Below are positions 49,523 through 58,058 of a stretch of DNA of 64,000 nucleotides, in pieces; the first letter of the stretch is position 1, and each line of letters starts with the position of its first letter. A program made the translations under genes and the position numbers. The notes under the pieces were generated by a model that saw nothing but the letters and a program-made list of their open reading frames with translations, was not told the origin of the DNA and did not search any database. This DNA comes from Azorhizobium doebereinerae UFLA1-100. GTDB lineage: Bacteria; Pseudomonadota; Alphaproteobacteria; Rhizobiales; Xanthobacteraceae. Location: positions 47,886 through 111,885 of the forward strand of contig NZ_AXBA01000011.1 of the NCBI RefSeq assembly GCF_000473085.1. Direction: 5' to 3'.

Positions 49523-50857
49523 TCAGAGTTCGCCCAGCGCCTTGCGCATGATGGTCTGCCAGTGCCGGTGCTGCACCACGAACAGGCCCTCGTCCTCGGT
49601 GCGCACGCCGCTCATCTGCGGCTCAAGACCGATGGCCTCGGCGGCCTCGTCGGCGCCCTCGATCCAGTGGGTGGCGCCGCGGCACATGTCGTTCCAGCGC
49701 GCGGCGGCCGCCTTGTAGGACATCTGGCAGGCGCGGAATTCCTCCAGGTCGTCCGGCGTCGCCATGCCGGAGGCGTTGAAGAAGTCCTCATACTGGCGGA
49801 TGCGATGGGCGCGGGCCTCCGGCGCCTCGCCCTTGGGGGCGATGCAATAGATCGTCACCTCGGTCTTATCGACGGCGATGGGACGGTAATGCCGGATCTG
49901 GCTGGAGAACTGGTCCATCAGATAGACGTTGGGATAGAGGCAGAGGTTGCGCGAGCGGCGCACCATCCATTCGGCGCGGGCGGGACCGAAGGCTTCCGCC
50001 AGTTCCTCGCGGCGCTCCCAGTTCGGCCGGTCCTCGGGGTTGGCCCAGTTGGTCCAGAGCAGCAGATGGCCGTTCTCGAAGGAGTAGAATCCGCCGCCCT
50101 GCTTGGCCCAGCCGCCGGCGGACATGGCGCGCACGCTGTCGCCCTTCTCCGCTTCCTTGCGGCGGCTGGTGGTAGCGGCATAGTTCCAGTGGGTGGCGGT
50201 GACGTGATAGCCGTCCGCGCCATTCTCCGTCTGGAGCTTCCAGTTGCCGTCATAGACGTAGGTGGAGGCGCCGCGCAGCACTTCCAGGCCGTCGGGTGAC
50301 TGGTCCACCATCAGGTCGATGATCTTGGCCGCCTCGCCGAGATAATCGGCCAGCGGGGCCACGTCGGCATTGAGGCTGCCGAACATGAAGCCGCGATAGC
50401 TTTCGAAGCGGGCGACGGGGGTGAGGTCGTGCGAGCCCTCGCAATCGAAGCTCTCGGGGTAGCCGGCGCAGTCCGGGTCCTTCACCTTCAGCAGCTTGCC
50501 GGCGTTGGAGAAGGTCCAGCCGTGGAACGGGCAAGTGAAGGTGGCCTTGGTGCCGCGCTTGAAGCGGCAGAGCATGGCGCCGCGGTGGCTGCACGCATTG
50601 ATGAAGGCCCGCAGCTCGCCCTTGCGGTCGCGGGTGATGACGATGGGCTGGCGGCCGATGGTGGTGGTGAAATAGTCGTTCGACCCGCCAACCTGGCTCT
50701 CGTGGGCGAGATAGATCCAGTTGCCCTCGAAGATGTGGGCCATCTCCAGCTCGAAGATCTGCGGGTCGGTGAAGATGTCGCGCGCCACGCGATAGACCCC
50801 GCGCGCCGCATCATCCTCCAGGGCGGAATCGATCTTCACCCCGATCTCGTCGAGCAT
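49523..50857 (-). CDS. benA: Benzoate 1,2-dioxygenase large (alpha) subunit
   Basis: A 444-residue Rieske oxygenase. The Rieske ligands are C89, H91, C109 and H112 ([10 protein letters not shown] and CPFHGW). The mononuclear iron site is in [16 protein letters not shown]. Length and the [15 protein letters not shown] bridge match BenA. It dihydroxylates benzoate to the 1,2-cis-diol carboxylate. First gene of the operon running to 42329, divergent from the LysR regulator. Confidence 0.94.
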   Translation of the reverse strand: MLDEIGVKIDSALEDDAARGVYRVARDIFTDPQIFELEMAHIFEGNWIYLAHESQVGGSNDYFTTTIGRQPIVITRDRKGELRAFINACSHRGAMLCRFKRGTKATFTCPFHGWTFSNAGKLLKVKDPDCAGYPESFDCEGSHDLTPVARFESYRGFMFGSLNADVAPLADYLGEAAKIIDLMVDQSPDGLEVLRGASTYVYDGNWKLQTENGADGYHVTATHWNYAATTSRRKEAEKGDSVRAMSAGGWAKQGGGFYSFENGHLLLWTNWANPEDRPNWERREELAEAFGPARAEWMVRRSRNLCLYPNVYLMDQFSSQIRHYRPIAVDKTEVTIYCIAPKGEAPEARAHRIRQYEDFFNASGMATPDDLEEFRACQMSYKAAAARWNDMCRGATHWIEGADEAAEAIGLEPQMSGVRTEDEGLFVVQHRHWQTIMRKALGEL

Positions 50858-50988
50858 GGCCGTCTCCTCTTGGCGTTTCCTTGCCGCACTGCGGCGGCTC
50901 GTTGTGCGTCGCGATACCCTGAATGAACCCCAAGGCCGCTTCGTTCTTCGTGATGACGAGCTTTACTTCGCTCGAAAGCAGGCTTCCA

Positions 50989-51002
50989 ATACCGATTGGA
51001 TG
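50989..51002. promoter_or_regulatory. Possible secondary LysR site
   Basis: ATAC followed by CGATTGG resembles the left half of the perfect site at 51009, with a degenerate right half. Its centre is about 20 bp from that site, as expected for the paired recognition/activation sites of LysR regulators. Confidence 0.35.
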
Positions 51003-51008
51003 CGTTCG

Positions 51009-51023
51009 ATACCGAAAGGGTAT
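51009..51023. promoter_or_regulatory. BenM/CatM-type LysR operator (ATAC-N7-GTAT)
   Basis: ATACCGAAAGGGTAT exactly fits the ATAC-N7-GTAT consensus known for BenM, CatM and CatR, and is a perfect 5-bp inverted repeat. It lies about 150 bases upstream of the benA start and immediately before the LysR start, allowing muconate- or benzoate-responsive activation of benA and autoregulation. Confidence 0.7.
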
Positions 51024-51026
51024 GGA

Positions 51027-51935
51027 GTGGAGCTGCGGCAACTGAAGTATTTCGTGGCCGTTGCGCGGGAGCGGAACTTCACCCGTGCGGCGGAGACGCT
51101 GAATATCGCGCAGCCGCCCCTGAGCCGGCAGATCCAGCAACTGGAGCAGGAGACGGGGGTGATTCTCGTCGAGCGCGGCAGCCGCCCGGTGCGGCTCACC
51201 GAGGCAGGGCGGCTGTTCTATGAGCAGGCCGTGCAGGTGCTGGACCGGGTCGAGCAGATGCTGCTGATGACCCGCCGCCTGCGCGAGGCGGGGCAGACGC
51301 GCCTCGGCATCGGTTTCGTGGCGTCCACCCTCTATGGCTATCTTCCCGAGGTGATCCGCCGCTACCGCGCTGCCCGACCGGATGTCGAGCTCGCGCTTGT
51401 CGAGATGACCACGCTCGAACAGCTCGTCGCGCTGAAGGAGGGGCGGATCGACATCGGCTTCGGGCGGATTACGCTGGAGGATCCCGTTCTCGAACGACGC
51501 CTGCTGCGGAACGAGAAGATGATCGCCGCATTGCCGGCGAGCTTCCCCCTTGTCCGGCAGGCCAGGCTGGTGACGCTCGACGAGCTGGCGCGCTTTCCGC
51601 TCGTCGTCTATCCGCAATCACCGCGGCCCAGCTATGCCGATCAGGTGCTGAAGCTGTTCCGTGACCGGGACATCCGGCTGGGTGTCGTGCATGAGGTCCG
51701 GGAATTGCAGACCGCTCTCGGGCTGGTGGCCGCGGAAAGCGGCGTGGCGATCGTGCCGGCCTGCGTCGAGCGGTTGAAGCGCGACAATGTGCGCTACATG
51801 CCGCTCGACGAGCCGGACGCGTTGTCCCCGGTGATCATGAGCACGCGGCGGGATGCGCCGTCGCCCGAGGCGGCCGTGCTGCTGAAGATCATCAAGGCCA
51901 TGTACCGGGACGCCGGAATAACGTTCGGCCAATAG
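51027..51935 (+). CDS. LysR-family regulator, BenM/CatM/CatR-like
   Basis: A 302-residue LysR protein. The winged helix is residues 1-60 (VELRQLKYFVAVARERNFTR, then LNIAQPPLSRQIQQLE), with the effector domain after it. GTG at 51027 is chosen because MELRQLKYFVAV is the almost invariant N-terminus of this subgroup; ATG at 51000 would place the perfect operator inside the gene. Divergent from benA, it should activate the ben/cat operon with benzoate or cis,cis-muconate as inducer. Confidence 0.9.
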   Translation: MELRQLKYFVAVARERNFTRAAETLNIAQPPLSRQIQQLEQETGVILVERGSRPVRLTEAGRLFYEQAVQVLDRVEQMLLMTRRLREAGQTRLGIGFVASTLYGYLPEVIRRYRAARPDVELALVEMTTLEQLVALKEGRIDIGFGRITLEDPVLERRLLRNEKMIAALPASFPLVRQARLVTLDELARFPLVVYPQSPRPSYADQVLKLFRDRDIRLGVVHEVRELQTALGLVAAESGVAIVPACVERLKRDNVRYMPLDEPDALSPVIMSTRRDAPSPEAAVLLKIIKAMYRDAGITFGQ

Positions 51936-52066
51936 GATGGGCCGTCCGGGCCGTTCCATATCGATACCGGCGGATGCCATTGTTGCCGGACACTCGACGC
52001 CGAGCGCTGGCGCCGGAGGGTGGGGATAGGGCGCTGATCACGGAGCGGCTGTCCGCCTGCCGGGCC

Positions 52067-53149
52067 TCAGGGCAGGTTCTCGCGCAGCACGATGTCGATG
52101 CGCGGCGGGGTGATGCTGGCCAGCGCCTCGCGGCCGGCCCGCAGGTTGGAGAAGATGCCGACGCAGCTGGCGATGGCGCTCTCCGGATTCTGGGTGATGA
52201 CCGCGTCCATGGTGCCGTCCAGCAGCAAGGCGCGGGTGTCCGGGGTGAGGCCGTGGCCGACGAACACCACGTCGGAGCGGCGCATCTCGCGCAGCGCCTT
52301 GCCCACGCCCGCGGCCCCGCCGCCGATATTGTAGAGCCCGGCCAGATCCGGGTGCTGGGCGAGGAACTGCCGGGTCTGGCGATAGTTGCGCGCCTCGTCG
52401 TCCTGCCCCTCGCGCAGGCCCACCACCTCGATCTGCGGGAACATCTCCTCGAACAGGTGCAGGAAGCCCATCTCCCGCTCCTCATGGGCGCGGTAGGAGA
52501 GTGAGCCGGCGATCATCGCCACCTTGGCCTTGCGCGCGCCGATGAAGCGGGCGATCAGATAGCCCGCCGTGCGTCCGGCCGAGCGGTTGTCGAGCCCGAC
52601 GCAGGCCACCCGCCGGGCGCCGCCGAGATCGGAGATCAGCGTGACCGTGGGCACGCCCTTCTCGGCCAGGGCGTTCACCGCCTCGCGCACGGCGGGGTGC
52701 TCCAGGGCCATGAAGGCGATGCCGTCGGCGTGCCGGCCGTGCTGGAGCAGGGCGCGGGCCAGCAGTTCGGGATTGAAGCTCTTGATATATTCCACGCGGG
52801 CGTGGATCTGCCGTTCGGCAAGGTCCGCCGCGCTCGCGGCGATGAGGCGGCCGAGCAGGCCGAGGAAGCGGTTGGTGCCCGCCGGCAGCAGGAAGACGAG
52901 GCGCAGGGGTGCCACCGGCGGGGCGATTTCGCTCTCCAGGATATAGTTCAGCTCCGCCGCCGCCTTCAGCACCCGCTGCACGGTGATCGCGCGCACGCCG
53001 GGCCGCTTGTTGAGCACCCGGTCCACCGTCGCGGTGGACACGCCCGCGCGCCGCGCCACGTCGGGCAGCCGGGCGTGCGCCGGGCGCGCCGGCTCCGCGC
53101 TGTCCGGCGTTTCGGTCGCGCCGGGTGATGTCACGGCATCGGAAGACAT
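52067..53149 (-). CDS. LacI-family transcriptional regulator
   Basis: A 360-residue regulator. After 27 polar residues comes the helix-turn-helix LPDVARRAGVSTATVDRVLN with hinge NKRPGVRAITVQRVLKAA, then a periplasmic-binding-protein-like effector domain (LRLVFLLPAGTNRFLGLLG, DGIAFMALEHPAV, GLDNRSAGRTAGYLI). It is divergent from the TRAP operon, and a 22-bp palindrome lies between them. It probably represses that operon until a sugar-acid inducer is bound. Confidence 0.9.
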   Translation of the reverse strand: MSSDAVTSPGATETPDSAEPARPAHARLPDVARRAGVSTATVDRVLNKRPGVRAITVQRVLKAAAELNYILESEIAPPVAPLRLVFLLPAGTNRFLGLLGRLIAASAADLAERQIHARVEYIKSFNPELLARALLQHGRHADGIAFMALEHPAVREAVNALAEKGVPTVTLISDLGGARRVACVGLDNRSAGRTAGYLIARFIGARKAKVAMIAGSLSYRAHEEREMGFLHLFEEMFPQIEVVGLREGQDDEARNYRQTRQFLAQHPDLAGLYNIGGGAAGVGKALREMRRSDVVFVGHGLTPDTRALLLDGTMDAVITQNPESAIASCVGIFSNLRAGREALASITPPRIDIVLRENLP

Positions 53150-53166
53150 CAGATTACATCATTCTT

Positions 53167-53188
53167 TGAAATTGACGCGTCGATTTCA
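53167..53188. promoter_or_regulatory. LacI-type operator overlapping the TRAP operon promoter
   Basis: TGAAATTGACGCGTCGATTTCA is a 22-bp palindrome with a single mismatched pair and the central CG typical of LacI operators. It overlaps a plus-strand promoter: TTGACG (53172-53177), 18 bases, TATCAT (53196-53201, five of six matches). Binding would exclude RNA polymerase. Confidence 0.7.
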
Positions 53189-53252
53189 TAAACCATATCA
53201 TCTCAGAACACCGCAATAAAAACATCAAAAAACATCAAATCGGGAGGATCTC

Positions 53253-54269
53253 ATGCCGTCTCTGTCGCGCCGCCAGTTCGTTGCCGCCGCCGGTGCCGCC
53301 TCGGCGGCCGGCCTCATCGGCATGCCGGGCATCGCCCGCGCCGCCGAATACGAGCTGAAGTACGCCAACAACCTGCCCATGACGCATCCCCTCAACATCC
53401 GCGCGCAGGAATTTGCCAAGCGGGTGGAGGTGGAGACCAAGGGCCAGGTCACCATCCAGATCTTCCCCAACAACCAGCTCGGCGGCGACACCGACATGCT
53501 GGCGCAGGTGCGCTCCGGCGGCGTCACTTTCTTCACCCCCTCGGCGCTGGTCATCGCGACCCTGGTGCCCTCCGCCGCCATCAATGCGGTGGGCTTCGCC
53601 TTCGCCGACTATGACCAGGTGTGGAAGGCCATGGACGGGGCGCTCGGCGCCCATGTGCGCGGCGCCATCTCCAAGGTCGGCCTCTATGCCTTCGAGAAGA
53701 TGTGGGACAACGGCTTCCGCCAGATGACCTCGTCCAAGGCGCCGATCACCAGCGCCAAGGACATGGACGGGCTGAAGATCCGCGTGCCGGTGAGCCCGCT
53801 CTCCGTCTCCATGTTCAAGGCGCTGGGCTCGGCCCCCGCCAGCCTGCAATTCTCGGAAGTCTATTCCGCGCTCCAGACCAAGATCGTGGATGCGCAGGAA
53901 AACCCGCTGCCCATCATCCAGGTGGCCAAGCTCTACGAGGTGCAGAAATACGCCTCGCTGACCAACCACATCTGGGACGGCTACTGGTTCATCGCCCACG
54001 CCCGCGAGTGGAAGACCCTGCCGGAGAACCTGCAGAAGATCGTCGCCACCGCCATCAATGACGCGGGCCTCGCCCAGCGCGCCGACATCAAGGCGCTGAA
54101 CCAAGGCGTGCAGGCGGACCTGGAGAAGAACGGCCTCGTCTTCAACACCACCACGCCGGACAGCTTCCGCGCCAAGCTGAAGGACGCCGGCTTCTACGTG
54201 GAGTGGAAGGGCCGGTTCGGCGACGAGGTGTGGGGCCTGCTGGAGGGCGCGGTCGGCAAGCTCGCCTGA
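53253..54269 (+). CDS. TRAP transporter substrate-binding protein (DctP-like)
   Basis: A 338-residue periplasmic binding protein. The N-terminus LSRRQFVAAAGAASAAG is a Tat signal ending near GIARAA. Family features are ELKYANNLPMTHPLNIRAQE, FPNNQLGGDTDMLAQVRSG, and GLKIRVP, whose Arg binds a carboxylate. CGGGAGG precedes the ATG. With the fused permease it imports an organic acid, by context a sugar acid. First gene of the LacI-controlled operon. Confidence 0.92.
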   Translation: MPSLSRRQFVAAAGAASAAGLIGMPGIARAAEYELKYANNLPMTHPLNIRAQEFAKRVEVETKGQVTIQIFPNNQLGGDTDMLAQVRSGGVTFFTPSALVIATLVPSAAINAVGFAFADYDQVWKAMDGALGAHVRGAISKVGLYAFEKMWDNGFRQMTSSKAPITSAKDMDGLKIRVPVSPLSVSMFKALGSAPASLQFSEVYSALQTKIVDAQENPLPIIQVAKLYEVQKYASLTNHIWDGYWFIAHAREWKTLPENLQKIVATAINDAGLAQRADIKALNQGVQADLEKNGLVFNTTTPDSFRAKLKDAGFYVEWKGRFGDEVWGLLEGAVGKLA

Positions 54270-54314
54270 GCGCACACCCGCCCAGTTCCTGCCGAATGTT
54301 GTAACGGAGGCCCC

Positions 54315-56195
54315 ATGTCCGGCTCCTTGTTCCAGGCGGCGGCCGATAGCCCGGCCGCCGGCCGCCCGGCTGCGTCCGGACTGGCGCGGCTGGAGGCGGC
54401 CGTCTTCGGCCTCATCGAGAATCTCGCCGCGCTGATCGTGCTGGTGGAGGTGGTGGTGCTGTTCGCGGGCGTCCTCGCCCGCTACGCCTTCCACGCGCCG
54501 CTGGTGTGGTCGGACGAACTGGCGTCCATCCTGTTCCTCTGGCTCTCCATGCTGGGCGCGGTGGTGGCGCTCCGGCGCGGCGAGCACATGCGCATGACCG
54601 GCTGCCTGGGCTTTGCCGGGCCGCAGACCCGGGCGGTGCTGGAAGCGCTGGCGGTGGTCGTGCCGCTGGCCTTCCTCGGCCTCATCCTGCACCCGGCGGT
54701 GGATTATGCCGCCGAGGAACGCTTCATCGTCACCCCGGCGCTGGAGATCAGCAACGTGTGGCGCGCCTCGGCCATACCGGTGGGGCTGGCGCTGATGGTG
54801 CTGGCGGCTCTCGCGCGGCTGGCGCGCGCCACCTCGCTCAAGGCGCTGCTGGTGGCGCTCGGCCTCACCGCCGGGCTGATGCTGGCCTTCTATCTGCTGG
54901 GCCCGGTGCTGAAGCCGCTCGGCCAGCTCAACCTCGTCATCTTCTTCGTCGGCGTGGTGGGGCTCTGCGTGTTCACCGGCGTGCCCATCGCCTTCGCCTT
55001 CGCGCTCGCCACCTTCGGCTATCTGGCGCTCACCACCCGCACCCCCATGCTGGTGATGGTGGGGCGGCTGGACGAGGGCATGAGCCACCTCATCCTGCTG
55101 GCGGTACCGCTGTTCATCTTTCTCGGCGCGCTGATTGAGATGACCGGCATGGCCAAAGCCATGATCGCCTTCCTCGCCAGCCTGCTGGGCCATGTGAAGG
55201 GCGGTCTGTCCTATGTGCTGATCGGCGCCATGTACCTGGTCTCCGGCATCTCCGGCTCGAAGATCGCCGACATGGCGGCTATCGCGCCCATCCTGTTCCC
55301 GGAGATGAAGGCGCGTGGGGCGAAGGAGGGCGACCTGGTGGCGCTGCTCGCCACCACCGGCGCGCAGACCGAGACCATCCCGCCGTCCATCGTCCTCATC
55401 ACCATCGGCTCGGTCACCGGCGTGTCCATCGCCGCGCTGTTCACCGGCGGCATGGTGCCGGCGCTGGTGCTCGGCCTGTGCCTGTGCACCGTGGTGTGGT
55501 GGCGCTATCGCGGCGAGGACCTGAGCCATATCCGCAAGCCCAAGGCGCGCGAGATCGGCAAGCTGGCGCTGGTCGCCGTCCCGGCCATCGCGCTGCCCTT
55601 CGTCATCCGCGCGGCGGTGGTGGAAGGCGTCGCCACGGCCACCGAGGTCTCCACCATCGGCATCGTCTACGCGGTGCTCATGGGCCTGCTGGTGTACCGC
55701 AAGTTCGACATCCGGCGCATCCGGCCCATGCTGATCGAGACGGCGGCGCTCACCGGGGCGATCATCTTCATCGTCGGCTGCGCCACCGCCATGGCCTGGG
55801 GGCTCACCCAGTCCGGCTTCTCGCGCAGCCTCGCCCAGGCGATGGCGGCCATCCCCGGCGGCGGCTACGGCTTCCTCGCCATCTCCATCCTCGCCTTCAT
55901 AATCCTCGGCAGCGTGCTGGAGGGCATTCCGGCCATCGTCCTGTTCGGGCCGCTGCTGTTCCCCATCGCCAAGGCGGCGGGCGTGCACGAGGTGCACTAT
56001 GCCATGGTGGTGATCTTCGCCATGGGCATCGGCCTGTTCGCCCCGCCGTTCGGGGTCGGCTATTACGGCGCCTGCGCCATCTCCAAGATCAATCCGGATG
56101 AGGGCCTCAAGCACATCTGGGGCTATGTGGCCGCGCTCCTCATCGGCCTGGTCATCGTGGCCGCCATCCCGTGGCTCTCCATCGGCTTCCTGTGA
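54315..56195 (+). CDS. TRAP transporter fused permease (DctQM)
   Basis: A 626-residue fusion. Residues about 25-190 are the small four-helix DctQ domain (VLARYAFHAPLVWSDELASI), and about 200-626 the large DctM domain with VPIAFAFALATFGYLAL, GISGSKIADMAAIAPIL, ETIPPSIVLITIGSVTG and FAPPFGVGYY. Fusion of Q and M is common in one TRAP subgroup. It couples import to the sodium gradient. Confidence 0.92.
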   Translation: MSGSLFQAAADSPAAGRPAASGLARLEAAVFGLIENLAALIVLVEVVVLFAGVLARYAFHAPLVWSDELASILFLWLSMLGAVVALRRGEHMRMTGCLGFAGPQTRAVLEALAVVVPLAFLGLILHPAVDYAAEERFIVTPALEISNVWRASAIPVGLALMVLAALARLARATSLKALLVALGLTAGLMLAFYLLGPVLKPLGQLNLVIFFVGVVGLCVFTGVPIAFAFALATFGYLALTTRTPMLVMVGRLDEGMSHLILLAVPLFIFLGALIEMTGMAKAMIAFLASLLGHVKGGLSYVLIGAMYLVSGISGSKIADMAAIAPILFPEMKARGAKEGDLVALLATTGAQTETIPPSIVLITIGSVTGVSIAALFTGGMVPALVLGLCLCTVVWWRYRGEDLSHIRKPKAREIGKLALVAVPAIALPFVIRAAVVEGVATATEVSTIGIVYAVLMGLLVYRKFDIRRIRPMLIETAALTGAIIFIVGCATAMAWGLTQSGFSRSLAQAMAAIPGGGYGFLAISILAFIILGSVLEGIPAIVLFGPLLFPIAKAAGVHEVHYAMVVIFAMGIGLFAPPFGVGYYGACAISKINPDEGLKHIWGYVAALLIGLVIVAAIPWLSIGFL

Positions 56196-56223
56196 TCTTC
56201 CGCTCAACAAAGAGGTTTACGTC

Positions 56224-56763
56224 ATGAGCCGGTTTTTCGGCGACATCCGGCAGGCCGGATATGTGGTCAAGGACATCGAGGCGGCGATGGACTATTGGAG
56301 CCGGGTGCTCGGCATCGGCCCGTGGTTCTACAATCCGCGCGTGCCGATCGTGAACTACACCTATCGCGGCGAAGCCTACGAGGTGCACAATTCCGTCGCT
56401 CTGGCCAATTCCGGGCCGTTGCAGATGGAGCTGATCCAGTGCCGCAACGACGCGCCCTCCATGTATCGCGACTTCCTTGAGGCCGGGAACACCGGCCTCC
56501 AGCACGTCGCCTACTGGACCGAGAACTACGACGCCGATCTTGAGCGCCTTCTCAAGGACGGCTTCAAGCCGGTGATGGGCGGGGAAGTGGGCGAGAAGGG
56601 CCGCTTCGTCTATTTCGACACCGAATACCATCCCGGCACGGTCATCGAGCTGTCCGAGGTGGCGGGGCCGAAGGGCAAGCTGTTCAAGATGATCCGCGAG
56701 GCGGCGCAGGGCTGGGACGGCACCGATCCCGTGCGGGCCTTCCCCGATCTCTCGACGCTCTGA
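56224..56763 (+). CDS. VOC-family (glyoxalase/dioxygenase-fold) protein
   Basis: A 179-residue vicinal-oxygen-chelate protein. The first beta-alpha-beta-beta-beta unit is QAGYVVKDIEAAMDYWSRVLGIGPW, and the second starts at LQHVAYWTENYDADLERLL, with the candidate metal ligands His (QHVAYW) and Glu (VIELSE). Similar to proteins annotated as methylmalonyl-CoA epimerase-like or lactoylglutathione lyase-like, but the reaction is unknown. Lying between a TRAP importer and a RuBisCO-like protein, it may epimerise or isomerise a keto-sugar acid. Confidence 0.8.
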   Translation: MSRFFGDIRQAGYVVKDIEAAMDYWSRVLGIGPWFYNPRVPIVNYTYRGEAYEVHNSVALANSGPLQMELIQCRNDAPSMYRDFLEAGNTGLQHVAYWTENYDADLERLLKDGFKPVMGGEVGEKGRFVYFDTEYHPGTVIELSEVAGPKGKLFKMIREAAQGWDGTDPVRAFPDLSTL

Positions 56764-56785
56764 GGCGATGATGTCCGAGGTCCCC

Positions 56786-58048
56786 ATGTCACGCTTCGAA
56801 GCGAGCTATCTGATCGAGACCCCGTTCGATCCCGCCAAGGTGGCGGAGGTGATGGCGGGGGAGCAGTCGAGCGGCACCTTCACCCGCGTGCATGGCGAGA
56901 CCGACGAACTGCGCGCCCGCTCGCGCGCCGAGGTGCTCTCGGTGGTCGAGCTCGGCACGCGCGGCGCGCCCAGCCTGCCCAATGCCTATCTCGACCGGCG
57001 CGGGGTGACCGGCCCCTACCGGCAGGCGCGGGTACGCCTCGCCTTCCCCGCCGCCAACGTGGGCGCCAACCTGCCGACGCTGGCCGCCACCGTCGCCGGC
57101 AATCTCTACGACCTCGGCGAGGTCACCGGCCTGCGCCTGGAGAGCATCGCGCTGCCCGACGCCTACCGCCTTGCCTTCGATCTGCCGCGCCAGGGCCTGT
57201 CGGGCACCCGCGCCCTCACCGGCGTCTCCGCCGGGCCGTTGGTGGGCTCCATCATCAAGCCCAATGTCGGCTTGTCGGCGGAGGAGACGGGCGAGCTGGC
57301 GGGGCAGCTCTGCGAGGCCGGGCTCGATTTCATCAAGGATGACGAGATCTGCGCCGACCCCGCCCATGCTCCGCTCGCCGCGCGCGTGCCGGCGGTGATG
57401 CGCCGGGTGCGGGCGCATGCGGACCGCACCGGCAAGCAGGTGATGGTGGCCTTCAACATCACGGACGAGACCGACGCCATGCGCCGCCATGCGGACCTCG
57501 TGGCGAAGGAAGGCGGCAGCTGCGTGATGGTGAGCCTCAACTGGTGCGGCTTCTCCGCCGTCCAGACCTTGCGCCGTTCCACCGATCTGGTGCTGCACGG
57601 CCACCGCAACGGCTATGGCGCGCTCTCCCGCGATCCGCTGCTGGGCATCTCGTTCCAGGCCTATCAGGTGCTCTGGCGCCTCGCCGGCGTGGACCACATG
57701 CATGTGCACGGCCTCAGGGGCAAGTTCGCCCAGGAGGACCGCGAGGTGGTGGAAAGCGCGCGCGACTGCGCCATGCCTTTGTCCAGCACCACCGACGACC
57801 GGGTGATGCCGGCCTTCTCCTCCGGCCAGTGGGCGGGCACCGTGCCGGCCACCTACGCCGCCACCGGAAACGCCGACCTGCTGTTCATGGCGGGGGGCGG
57901 CATCATGGCCCATCCGCAGGGGCCGGCGGCGGGCGTCGCCAGCATCCGCGAGGCGTGGGAGGCGACCATGGCGGGTGAGAGCCTGGAAAGCGCCGCCGCC
58001 CAGCAGGGCGCGCTGCGCGCCGCCATGGCCTTCTTCGGCAAAGCGTGA
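56786..58048 (+). CDS. RuBisCO-like protein (type IV, 3-oxo-isoapionate-4-phosphate family)
   Basis: A 420-residue member of the RuBisCO large-chain superfamily. Active-site features are kept: GSIIKPNVGLS (K158) and the metal-binding DFIKDDE with carbamylation Lys K184 plus D186 and E187; MHVHGLRGKFAQ takes the place of loop 6. Known RuBisCO-like proteins next to DUF1537 kinases act on 3-oxo-isoapionate 4-phosphate as decarboxylase or transcarboxylase/hydrolase in D-apiose catabolism. GAGG precedes the ATG at 56786; 56768 is an alternative. It does not fix CO2. Confidence 0.87.
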   Translation: MSRFEASYLIETPFDPAKVAEVMAGEQSSGTFTRVHGETDELRARSRAEVLSVVELGTRGAPSLPNAYLDRRGVTGPYRQARVRLAFPAANVGANLPTLAATVAGNLYDLGEVTGLRLESIALPDAYRLAFDLPRQGLSGTRALTGVSAGPLVGSIIKPNVGLSAEETGELAGQLCEAGLDFIKDDEICADPAHAPLAARVPAVMRRVRAHADRTGKQVMVAFNITDETDAMRRHADLVAKEGGSCVMVSLNWCGFSAVQTLRRSTDLVLHGHRNGYGALSRDPLLGISFQAYQVLWRLAGVDHMHVHGLRGKFAQEDREVVESARDCAMPLSSTTDDRVMPAFSSGQWAGTVPATYAATGNADLLFMAGGGIMAHPQGPAAGVASIREAWEATMAGESLESAAAQQGALRAAMAFFGKA

Positions 58049-58058
58049 CGGCGGGATC

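Noticed and set aside
53235-56210. A 991-residue minus-strand open frame
   Set aside because: Antisense to the TRAP genes, rich in Gly, Arg, His and Glu as expected from the reverse complement of GC-rich codons, with no recognisable domain or ribosome site.
56786-58048. Genuine CO2-fixing RuBisCO large subunit
   Set aside because: Loop 6 and several catalytic positions differ, and the context is a catabolic TRAP/kinase operon; assigned as a RuBisCO-like protein.
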